A model generated the notes under the pieces. That model was not told the origin of the DNA and searched no databases. It was given only the letters and a program-made list of their open reading frames with translations. A stretch of DNA of 58,539 nt from an uncultured Prevotellaceae bacterium (GTDB taxonomy: Bacteria; Bacteroidota; Bacteroidia; Bacteroidales; Bacteroidaceae). Shown here one piece after another: positions 52,495 to 58,539 of this stretch (positions are counted from its first letter, which is position 1; every line of letters starts with the position of its first letter). Where the stretch lies: positions 1 through 58,539 of the forward strand of contig CACYNE010000029.1 of the NCBI GenBank assembly GCA_902775605.1, given 5' to 3'. The position numbers and the translations under genes are program-made.

Positions 52495-53897
52495 TATTTT
52501 GTACGTGCTTCAATTTCCTTGTTGATTTCGTCAAGTCTCTCGTCAGTAAGGGGATACTTGTAGATAAGGCATCCTACGACAACGAGAAGGAAAGCGGGGA
52601 TGATACAGGTGAATACCAGAATGGCATTCTGTGCAATGGCAGAGTAATTTGCCAACTTCGTGTAGTATGCGTTAACAGGTGCGCTGATAAACGATGCCAA
52701 GAACACCACCACAAAGATGCTCAGCACCAGCTGGAGGCACTTGTTTGCCTTGAACTCCTGCCACATCTCACCGAATGATACGGGCTTCTCGGGTGTCGTG
52801 GTGATATTTTCCTTGCTGCCCATGAAGCAGAGCATTAGGAGAACGAAACCAACGAGTGCAAAGATGCAGGTAACAATAAACCATGCGCTGGGCTCGATAG
52901 GCAGAGCTGACTCTTCGCTGGCAAAGTTGAAGCCTATCCATCCCATCACCAATGGCGTAATCCAACCGGCAATAGAGAAACCTGCCTTGAATGCCACACC
53001 GGCAAGTGCGTTGACGGTGGCAGCGGGGCGGTTGCCGGTACGGTACTCTGCTTCGGTGATAACTTCAGGAACCAATGCCCACATCAGCGAACCTACCAGC
53101 AGTCCAACACCAGTCATGACCTTGGCAATCTGAACAAGTGTGTTGAGCTCCTCAACATCAAAGAACTTACCGATGGTGAATAGGATAGCAAAGCCAATCA
53201 GACCGATGGCAAGGAGTGTGTAATATAGTCCTTTCTTGCCCAGCCATCTCTTCAGCATTGGCAGAGAGGGCAGGATGACGAAGGCAGGAATGGTACCAAT
53301 AGCCATGAATGTGGCCTGGTTCCAGTCGATGGCAGTGTGAACACACATGGCGAGTCCGATGGGGAAGCCTGCCTGGACAACAATCTGACCGATGTTGGCA
53401 CATACCATTCGTGTGGATGTGAGAATCAGTACTTCATCGTTGTCGCGTGTCATACTGGCCATAATCGAGCCATAAGGAATATTCACGACTGAATAAATCA
53501 TGCTCAGCACAGTGTAGCTGACAGTCGCATAGATAATCTTTGCAGTGGTGCCCCATTCTGCAGCCTGAGGAAGCATCAGCAGACAGGCAGCAACGGTAAG
53601 GGGAATACCGCCGTAAAGGAGGTAAGCACGATACTTACCTAACTTGGGATTGCGGTTGTCAATGTAGCGACCTACTACTGGACTCCAAAAACAGTCAATG
53701 AGTCGAACTGCGAGAATCAGTCCGCTGACAAAGGCTGGATTTAATTTCAGTACTGTGGTCAGGTAAATCATCAGGTAGCATGCTACCGTCTGGAAGATGA
53801 GGTTCTGCGCCAGATCGCCAGAGCCGAAGCCGATGCGCTGGAGCCATGAAAGCTTGTAGAATCCTTTTGACTCTTGATTAATAGTAACTGTTGACAT
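52494..53897 (-). CDS. GPH-family (MFS) glycoside-pentoside-hexuronide transporter
   Basis: A 467-residue inner-membrane cation symporter with about twelve membrane segments. It begins GFYKLSWLQRIGFGSGDLAQNLIFQTV, with the conserved GDLAQN motif of the GPH family, then ILAVRLIDCFWSPVVGRYIDN and NIPYGSIMASMTRDNDEV. First gene of the xylan operon, so it most probably imports xylose or xylo-oligosaccharides released by GH10. The leader is about 30 bases from the -7 element. Confidence 0.93.
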   Translation of the reverse strand: MSTVTINQESKGFYKLSWLQRIGFGSGDLAQNLIFQTVACYLMIYLTTVLKLNPAFVSGLILAVRLIDCFWSPVVGRYIDNRNPKLGKYRAYLLYGGIPLTVAACLLMLPQAAEWGTTAKIIYATVSYTVLSMIYSVVNIPYGSIMASMTRDNDEVLILTSTRMVCANIGQIVVQAGFPIGLAMCVHTAIDWNQATFMAIGTIPAFVILPSLPMLKRWLGKKGLYYTLLAIGLIGFAILFTIGKFFDVEELNTLVQIAKVMTGVGLLVGSLMWALVPEVITEAEYRTGNRPAATVNALAGVAFKAGFSIAGWITPLVMGWIGFNFASEESALPIEPSAWFIVTCIFALVGFVLLMLCFMGSKENITTTPEKPVSFGEMWQEFKANKCLQLVLSIFVVVFLASFISAPVNAYYTKLANYSAIAQNAILVFTCIIPAFLLVVVGCLIYKYPLTDERLDEINKEIEARTK

Positions 53898-53931
53898 AAT
53901 TGTTATTGATTATTTTTATTTAATTTGCTTG

Positions 53932-53939
53932 CAAAGTTA
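53932..53939 (-). promoter_or_regulatory. -7 element of the xylan operon
   Basis: The minus strand reads TAACTTTG 35 bases before the transporter ATG. No TTG lies 19-21 bases upstream, unlike the strong promoters in this window, which fits activator dependence. Confidence 0.55.
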
Positions 53940-53968
53940 CTCGTTTTTTTTCATTTTTGTCTTTCCTC

Positions 53969-54005
53969 ATGTTTCATATTGCTATTCTAAATGTTTCATA
54001 TGGCT
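53969..54005. promoter_or_regulatory. Direct repeat with 22-bp period, candidate activator operator of the xylan locus
   Basis: ATGTTTCATATTGCT at 53969-53983 and ATGTTTCATATGGCT at 53991-54005 match at 14 of 15 positions and are 22 bp apart, about two helical turns. The pair lies just upstream of the -33 position of the xylan operon promoter. Confidence 0.65.
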
Positions 54006-54047
54006 TAAAAAGTCCTATGTTTACTGCTCTATGAGACAAAAAATGCG

Positions 54048-54055
54048 TATTTTTG
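54048..54055 (+). promoter_or_regulatory. -7 element for the acetylesterase gene
   Basis: TATTTTTG ends 7 bases before the ATG at 54063, implying a very short or absent leader. Confidence 0.55.
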
Positions 54056-54062
54056 CACTGTT

Positions 54063-55994
54063 ATGAGAAAGACCATCACTATGTTATGTGCGCTCTTGTT
54101 GAGTGCTACATTGTGCAACGCCGAGGTGCGTCTGCCACAAATTTTCCAGTCGGGCATGGTGCTTCAGCGAGGCACCAATATTCCTGTTTGGGGACAGGCA
54201 AGCCCGCAGGAAAGTGTCACAGTAAGTCTGAACAAGAAAAAGTGTGTAACGACAGCCGACACCAATGGTTATTGGCGTGTGGATTTGCCTGCGATGAAGG
54301 CGGGCGGCCCTTATGAGTTGCGTATCAATGACCATGTACTCAGTGATGTGTGGGTGGGAGACGTGTGGCTCTGTTCCGGTCAGTCGAATATGGAGACAAC
54401 ACTTGAGCGTGTGTCGCCACAGTATCCTGATGAACTTAACGACAGTAACAACATGGTGCGTCTGTTTCATGTGCAGTATCAGACGGACACCCGTCAGCCT
54501 TCTGCCGACCTGTGTCCCACATCATGGCAGCGCCTGAACCGTCAGAATGCTTGGCGTTTCTCGTCAATCGGCTATTTCCTTGGCAAACAGTTGCAGCGTG
54601 AAAAGGGGGTTGCTCAGGGTATCATTGAGAGTGCCTGGGGTGGTACGCCCATTGAGGCGTGGATAGCATCGGACACGTTGGCCAAATATTATCCTGTGCT
54701 TCACCGACAGACGCAACTCTATCAGAACGATGCTTTTGTGCAGGCTCAGCAGCGAGCAGGTATGGTGGCCAATCATCGTTGGCAGGAAATTCTGGACGAG
54801 GGAGACCCTGGTATGGCGCCTGTTGAGGGCTCTGAGGGTGGCCTTTGGACACAGTTGTCTTTTGATGACTCGGCATGGAGTGAGGTTAATCAATATGATC
54901 TCCTTCCTAATCAGCGTGAGATGATTGGTAGCTTGTGGTTGCGTCAGCATGTTCAGATTAGTAAGGAGCATGCTGGCAAGGCTGCTCAATTACTGTTGGG
55001 AACGCTCTATGATAGTGATGTCACTTATATCAATGGTGTGAAGGTGGGCAATACGGGCTACCAGTATCCGCCGCGCCGTTATCAGGTGCCTGCTGGCTTG
55101 TTGCGTGAGGGAGATAATGTGATTACCGTGCGTTTCATCAATAAGAATGGTAAACCATACTTTATTCATGAAAAGCCTTATCGTTTGGTTTTTACAAAGG
55201 ACGATGTGCAGCCTCTTTCGGAGCAGTGGCGTCTGAAACAGGGACTTGAGATGCCTTATAGTATAGGTCGTGGTGTTGACTTACAGTATCAGCCATCAAC
55301 GCTTTTCAATGGCATGATCAGCCCTATGGCACCCTTTGCCGTGGCTGGCGTACTATGGTATCAGGGAGAGTCGAATGCTGACACACGTCAGGCCAGCGAG
55401 TATGCTTCACTGTTACGCTTGATGATGGCCAACTGGCGACAGGCTTTCCAGCGTCCCGAATTGCCTTTTGTTATTATTCAGTTGGCTAATTATATGGAAC
55501 CCTCTGTCCAACCGCAAAACACTGGCTGGTCAATGGTACGTGAGGCGCAACGTGTGGTGGCCAAGGAGGATAATCGTGCTGAATTGGCAGTTACTATTGA
55601 CGTGGGTGAAACCGTCGATATTCATCCTTTGCGAAAGAAAGACGTGGCTCAGCGCGTGGCTTTGGCACTTGAGCGTCTTTTGTGGAATCCGCGTGTGATA
55701 TTGTCGCCCGAGGTCGAAAAGGCAACTGTTGAGGGCACTCAAGTGGTCTTTGTCCTCTCGCAGCCGTTGCTCAACGAAGGTGCACTCTATGAGTTTGAGG
55801 TGGCTGGCGCAGATGGTCGCTATGTCAATGCTGAGGCTGAGGGCCAGGGTTCTCGCATAACAATCAAATCGTCTGTCAGTAAGCCTGTTTCCGTTCGTTA
55901 TGCATGGAAGAATAACCCTATCCGTGCTAATGTCTTTGGAAAGAATGGTCTGCCGATGAGCCCGTTTGAACTGAAACTTGATAGCAATGAATAA
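54063..55994 (+). CDS. SGNH-type sialate/xylan O-acetylesterase
   Basis: 643 residues with signal peptide (MRKTITMLCALLLSATLCNA). The SGNH hydrolase is split: catalytic Ser108 in CSGQSNMET, oxyanion-hole region WYQGESN near residue 440, and the late DIHP motif with the catalytic His near 520. An inserted beta-sandwich domain lies between (GLWTQLSFDDSAW to VITVRFINKNGKP), as in DUF303/SASA proteins. Placed divergently from the xylan operon, it most likely deacetylates xylan; sialate is the historical family substrate. It overlaps the next gene by 8 bases. Confidence 0.9.
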   Translation: MRKTITMLCALLLSATLCNAEVRLPQIFQSGMVLQRGTNIPVWGQASPQESVTVSLNKKKCVTTADTNGYWRVDLPAMKAGGPYELRINDHVLSDVWVGDVWLCSGQSNMETTLERVSPQYPDELNDSNNMVRLFHVQYQTDTRQPSADLCPTSWQRLNRQNAWRFSSIGYFLGKQLQREKGVAQGIIESAWGGTPIEAWIASDTLAKYYPVLHRQTQLYQNDAFVQAQQRAGMVANHRWQEILDEGDPGMAPVEGSEGGLWTQLSFDDSAWSEVNQYDLLPNQREMIGSLWLRQHVQISKEHAGKAAQLLLGTLYDSDVTYINGVKVGNTGYQYPPRRYQVPAGLLREGDNVITVRFINKNGKPYFIHEKPYRLVFTKDDVQPLSEQWRLKQGLEMPYSIGRGVDLQYQPSTLFNGMISPMAPFAVAGVLWYQGESNADTRQASEYASLLRLMMANWRQAFQRPELPFVIIQLANYMEPSVQPQNTGWSMVREAQRVVAKEDNRAELAVTIDVGETVDIHPLRKKDVAQRVALALERLLWNPRVILSPEVEKATVEGTQVVFVLSQPLLNEGALYEFEVAGADGRYVNAEAEGQGSRITIKSSVSKPVSVRYAWKNNPIRANVFGKNGLPMSPFELKLDSNE

Positions 55995-56289
55995 AGTACG
56001 CATTACCGCTGTGCGTCAGACGGTTTATACTGATCTGATGGCGAAATATGAGAACCCGATTGAGCATACCTGCGATGTGAGAGAGGGACAACAATGGATT
56101 GCTATTGATGGGCAGAAACCTGAGGGAATGTGTCCTGCGGCATGGTTTTCTATGCGTGATTTCGTCGAGTCGCTGGCCAGAGGTGAGGGGAATTTCTATG
56201 ATGGCTGGATGAAGAATCCTATGAGTGCCATGATAAGTTGTAACGATGGATTCCGTCCATTTAGTTTCTATATTGAGGTGGTAGAATAA
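55987..56289 (+). CDS. TIGR04076-family small protein
   Basis: The ATG at 55987 overlaps the esterase stop by 8 bases, so the genes are coupled. The 100-residue protein matches TIGR04076: VRITAVRQTVYTDLMAKYE, EGMCPAAWFSMRDFVESLARG and MISCNDGFRPFSFYIEVVE. The function of the family is unknown. Two conserved Cys remain, in GMCP and ISCND. A strong terminator follows. Confidence 0.85.
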   Translation: MNKVRITAVRQTVYTDLMAKYENPIEHTCDVREGQQWIAIDGQKPEGMCPAAWFSMRDFVESLARGEGNFYDGWMKNPMSAMISCNDGFRPFSFYIEVVE

Positions 56290-56328
56290 CAAAAAAAACG
56301 ACAGGTCTTTAAGATCTGTCGTTTTTTT
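56290..56328. terminator. Bidirectional terminator
   Basis: Stem CGACAG (56299-56304)/CTGTCG (56316-56321) lengthened by A7-8 and T7 flanks that pair with each other. It ends the esterase transcript on the plus strand and the small RNA candidate on the minus strand, where the T-run is eight long. Confidence 0.88.
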
Positions 56329-56455
56329 GGTGATCCGCTTGGGATTAAGCCCATTTAAACGGATTTTTGTTATTACGTTTTGGAAGCCAGACACTTACAT
56401 GCAATTTACCTTCTGACGTTCATGCCAACCTCTAATTACTTCATAATCGTTTAAC
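56292..56455 (-). ncRNA. Candidate small RNA gene, about 160 bases
   Basis: It has a two-element promoter (next entry) and a strong terminator, with no open frame between. The 3' half folds as AUCCG, then UGGG/CCCA, closing with CGGAU (56335-56376). The 5' half has GUCAGA/UCUGGC with a neighbouring GAA/UUC pairing around a bulged C (56381-56422). I cannot assign it to a family. It could belong to a Bacteroidales RNA class such as 6S or Bacteroidales-1, but I could not confirm either. Confidence 0.55.
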
Positions 56456-56460
56456 GACTG

Positions 56461-56491
56461 CAAAAGTAGGTATTTTTTTTAGCATAACCAA
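56461..56491 (-). promoter_or_regulatory. Promoter of the candidate small RNA
   Basis: Minus strand: TTG (56489-56491), 20 bases, TACTTTTG (56461-56468). This is among the best promoter matches in the window, yet no minus-strand protein gene follows. Confidence 0.68.
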
Positions 56492-56533
56492 AAATAAAAC
56501 CGACTTTTTTAAGTATTTCTTTTGTTTTTTTTG

Positions 56534-56541
56534 TACCTTTG
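56534..56541 (+). promoter_or_regulatory. -7 element for the small lipoprotein gene at 56760
   Basis: TACCTTTG is followed by a leader of over 200 bases before the ATG. No clear TTG is found at -33. Confidence 0.55.
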
Positions 56542-56547
56542 CACCGA

Positions 56548-56759
56548 ATATCTGCACAATGGTATTCCGTCCAGAACCTGATGGGTGACGACGTTAAAAG
56601 GGTTTCGAGTTGTTCTGGGAATGACAACCACGAGTAGTAAGGAGCGACGTTTCTCCAGTTTCCACGAATTATCAAGGGAGTGGCCTCGATGAGGTGGCGG
56701 CTCACTCCTGAACGGAAACAGGTTCCTGCAGGCCGACCGGGGACACAACTCGAAATCAA
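56548..56759 (+). promoter_or_regulatory. Long structured 5' leader, candidate cis-regulatory RNA
   Basis: An 11-bp perfect pairing (56603-56613 TTTCGAGTTGT with 56745-56755) encloses about 130 bases and ends 4 bases before the ATG. Inside are GGAGTG (56677-56682)/CACTCC (56703-56708) around CCTC/GAGG, and GAAC/GTTC (56710-56725). A competing pairing CCAGAAC (56571-56577)/GTTCTGG (56612-56618) overlaps the long stem by two bases. It matches no riboswitch class I know. Confidence 0.5.
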
Positions 56760-57257
56760 ATGAAGAAGAAAATCTTTAATTTAATGATGCTGGCCCTGAT
56801 GGGCTGCATGTGTGCCACCTTCACGGCTTGTGGCGGTGATGATGACGATGACATCCCCGGACAGGACGTGCCTGGCACAGTGACGTACTATGAACCATGC
56901 TTCGACTGGGGAAGCAACACAGACCACGTCAAAGCCTATATGTCGGGATGGGACTTGGTGGAAGGAAGTAATGACTACGCCCTGATGTATTCCAATGGCA
57001 GGAACACAACAACAGTCACCTACGCATTCCTTGGCCGCAATCATGGCTTGTCGATGGTTACCGTGACTTACATCACCAGCAATGCGAACTACATCATCTC
57101 GGAGATTCAGAAGCGGTACGGCATAACCCTGACAAAGGATGACGCGAGCAGTCAAAAGGGCGATACCGTATATTCCGGTAACGGCACGATTGGCGGGCGT
57201 ATGATACTTCACAGCACCGGTGCCACCGTTACTGTGATTTATGGAATCCCTGACTGA
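56760..57257 (+). CDS. Small lipoprotein of unknown function
   Basis: 165 residues with a lipoprotein signal (MKKKIFNLMMLALMGCMCATFTAC, Cys at 24) followed by a five-Asp tether. The mature part (FDWGSNTDHVKAYMSGWDLV to GNGTIGGRMILHSTGATVTVIYG) is a small alpha/beta domain common in Bacteroidetes lipoproteins, with no assigned function. It is translated behind the long structured leader, and a DUF1896 gene follows after 7 bases. Confidence 0.8.
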   Translation: MKKKIFNLMMLALMGCMCATFTACGGDDDDDIPGQDVPGTVTYYEPCFDWGSNTDHVKAYMSGWDLVEGSNDYALMYSNGRNTTTVTYAFLGRNHGLSMVTVTYITSNANYIISEIQKRYGITLTKDDASSQKGDTVYSGNGTIGGRMILHSTGATVTVIYGIPD

Positions 57258-57264
57258 TACCGTT

Positions 57265-57468
57265 ATGAGCAAGGAACTGTCATATTATCGACTGTACCTG
57301 AAGAAGTACCTGGTCGATACCGATGACCCCCGGAAGAATGTCGATGACTTCATCGACTCCCGTGCAGAACTGGCCGAACAGGAATATGAGGAACGTCGGC
57401 GTGACGGTCTGACCGTAGACCAGGCCCAGGAACGGGCCATAGCCGTACTGATGGAGGGTGTAGAGTAA
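57265..57468 (+). CDS. DUF1896-family protein
   Basis: The ATG at 57265 gives MSKELSYYRLYLKKYLVD; an upstream in-frame ATG at 57241 would overlap the lipoprotein gene. The 67-residue helical protein matches DUF1896: YYRLYLKKYL, FIDSRAELAEQEYEERRRDGLTVDQAQERAIAVLMEG. In Bacteroides this family is frequent in conjugative and mobilisable elements. Its function is unknown. It is followed by a hairpin at 57510-57538. Confidence 0.82.
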   Translation: MSKELSYYRLYLKKYLVDTDDPRKNVDDFIDSRAELAEQEYEERRRDGLTVDQAQERAIAVLMEGVE

Positions 57469-57509
57469 ACGACACATGATATGAGCTGCTACTATACTAC
57501 AATGGTGGC

Positions 57510-57538
57510 GGCTCTTTTTGTCATATTCAAAAAGAGCC
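57510..57538. terminator. Hairpin terminator after the DUF1896 gene
   Basis: An 11-bp perfect stem (57510-57520 GGCTCTTTTTG with 57528-57538) has a 7-base loop. There is no U-tail after the stem; the T-run is in the 5' arm. Confidence 0.6.
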
Positions 57539-57620
57539 ACCCACTCGCCTCCATGGATGGCTCCCGGTTATCAGCAACAGCAATGGGCTGAAACTGGAAC
57601 AACAATCTTAATCTGTGCTT

Positions 57621-57995
57621 TTATTGCCTCACAGTTTGCGTTTGTGTAGAAGGATACTGCTGCTGTACTCTTGAACTTTGCAGCAGACGAACAAATTCTT
57701 CACCTGCAGCTTCTATTCGAAAGATAAAACTGGTTCTCGATTTTGGAGAAATGGTTACACTAAACTTGTCACCGAGAAGCTTCTTCATACCTTCCAAATC
57801 TTCGAGCCTCATTTCTGTGTTCGTGAACCCCATAATCCAGTTGTCGGGATTGTCCTGTGACTCCTTCATACCAAGGTCTGTATCCAGAGCGAAATTCTTC
57901 TGCTCCATAATCTGTAATACGGCAGCTTGTATTTTCAGTTTTTCACTGCCTTTCAATTCTGAAAATTTCTTTATTTCCATAACGATTCGTTTCAT
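57621..57995 (-). CDS. Small protein of unknown function
   Basis: 124 residues, no signal peptide or membrane segment. It begins MKRIVMEIKKFSELKGSEKLKIQAAVLQIMEQ and has FSVTISPKSRTSFIFRIEAAGEEFVRLLQSSR before a Gln/Thr/Ser-rich tail. I recognise no family. A -7 element lies 14 bases upstream. It is convergent with the DUF1896 gene. Confidence 0.65.
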   Translation of the reverse strand: MKRIVMEIKKFSELKGSEKLKIQAAVLQIMEQKNFALDTDLGMKESQDNPDNWIMGFTNTEMRLEDLEGMKKLLGDKFSVTISPKSRTSFIFRIEAAGEEFVRLLQSSRVQQQYPSTQTQTVRQ

Positions 57996-58236
57996 GATTT
58001 ATCGAGTGCAAAAATACTACACCTTATCGATATATGAAGCCATGAAAAATTTTATCTCATATATTAACATTTTCACGACTGCCAAGGGTGCAAAAAATGG
58101 ACTTCAGAAGAAGAAATGAGGATGGGTAACTATACGGATGAAACATTATAGTGACATTCATTTTTTAAAAGCAAGTTTTATGGATGTTTATGGGTGGGCT
58201 TTTACATGTTCCGTACACTCCACATGACAGCACTAC
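57996..58236. other. Gene-poor stretch near the right end
   Basis: Apart from the -7 element at 58009, it shows only an AAAAGC/GCTTTT pairing around 58167-58204. No supported gene is seen. Confidence 0.5.
58009..58016 (-). promoter_or_regulatory. -7 element for the small gene at 57995
   Basis: The minus strand reads TATTTTTG 13 bases before the ATG. No TTG is seen at -33. Confidence 0.4.
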
Positions 58237-58539
58237 GTGCAGCCCTTTTACCAGTCGCTCAACTCCCTCTTTGGTGCTAAACGCTTCGGTGGCTCAGTCG
58301 CCGCCCCGAACCCTGGCTTTTCTACGACTGGAGCAGTCGTGAAAACGTTAAAATACAAGATACTTTTTTGCAGCATCTCTCAACTCCCGAAAGTATTGTA
58401 CCTTCGCCGGCAGCTAAGGCAGTTTCTCCGAAAATCCTATAACACAATATGGGATTTTAGATTCCACCCTTCGGGATGTCACTTAAAAATCCTGATTGTG
58501 CCCCTTGGCGGGGAGCACTGCAGCAAGCTGCATTTATTC
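58237..58539 (+). CDS. Open reading frame running off the window end, doubtful coding
   Basis: The frame is open from 58228, just after a TGA at 58225, to the last base: 104 codons with no stop. The only early start is GTG 58237. The predicted peptide contains FGAKRFGGSVAAPNPGFSTT and a basic, hydrophobic continuation. I do not recognise it; similar Cys/Lys/Leu-rich frames occur in Bacteroidetes non-coding DNA. A hairpin (ACGACTG 58324-58330 with CAGTCGT 58334-58340) lies within it. Confidence 0.25.
   Translation, partial: MQPFYQSLNSLFGAKRFGGSVAAPNPGFSTTGAVVKTLKYKILFCSISQLPKVLYLRRQLRQFLRKSYNTIWDFRFHPSGCHLKILIVPLGGEHCSKLHLF

Noticed and set aside
56331-56405. A tRNA on the minus strand, because the 3' end reads GCGGATCACCA
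   Set aside because: The T-arm lacks a five-pair stem and the TTCRA loop, and no D-arm, anticodon arm or matching acceptor 5' strand is found at tRNA distance.

Overview
The window looks like a chromosomal segment from a Bacteroidales bacterium, most likely Prevotella or a close relative. The evidence is: many start sites preceded by the Bacteroidetes -7 element TAnnTTTG, often with TTG 19-20 bases upstream; few Shine-Dalgarno sites; Bacteroidetes-specific genes (gldH, a HU-HIG type DNA-binding protein, a DUF3098 protein, a BspA-type leucine-rich repeat protein, a RicT/PSP1 protein); and a xylan operon whose gene order resembles that described in Prevotella. No rRNA, CRISPR array, transposase or complete tRNA was seen.

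Layout. 1-9.6 kb: the 3' part of a HU-like gene, a secreted unknown, a low-molecular-weight tyrosine phosphatase, a large M16 protease, a YfhO-type membrane protein, a glycine-zipper lipoprotein and an RlpA-like protein. 9.6-12.2 kb: glutamate dehydrogenase and a membrane-anchored leucine-rich repeat protein. 12.3-19.0 kb: a complete RND efflux operon (adaptor, permease, outer-membrane factor) followed by an LpxA-family acyltransferase. 19-23.4 kb: small lipoproteins and an ECF sigma operon with a probable anti-sigma-like membrane protein and an unknown secreted protein. 23.4-23.9 kb: a 424-bp element with 107-bp inverted arms. 23.9-27.5 kb: an unknown secreted protein, a membrane-tethered helix-turn-helix protein, an amidohydrolase and a radical SAM protein.

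27.6-42.6 kb is housekeeping: rpsO; the leftward run ftsX - DUF3098 - uppP - truB - queA - folK; the rightward run purH (cyclohydrolase domain only) - mreB - mreC - mreD - mrdA - rodA, which builds the elongation machinery; and the leftward run metF - holB - ricT - gldH. A 455-bp gap follows, holding four palindromic iterons at exact 21-bp spacing, then a CotH-kinase protein with a 60-bp tandem repeat.

45-56 kb is a xylan utilisation locus. A leftward operon encodes a GPH sugar transporter, GH10 xylanase, GH43 without signal peptide, GH67 alpha-glucuronidase and two secreted GH43 enzymes. Opposite it lies a two-domain SGNH acetylesterase. The proteins together would cut the xylan backbone, remove acetyl, arabinosyl and methylglucuronosyl groups, import xylo-oligosaccharides and hydrolyse them inside. 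The control region has a direct repeat with 22-bp period, a candidate activator site. No SusC/SusD pair or regulator gene is in the window.

56.3-58.5 kb is more accessory in character. It has a candidate small RNA gene with its own promoter and terminator, a long structured leader ahead of a small lipoprotein, a DUF1896 protein of the kind found in Bacteroides mobile elements, an unknown protein, and an open frame running off the window end. The most promising undescribed items are the inverted-repeat element, the 21-bp iterons, the small RNA candidate and the structured leader.
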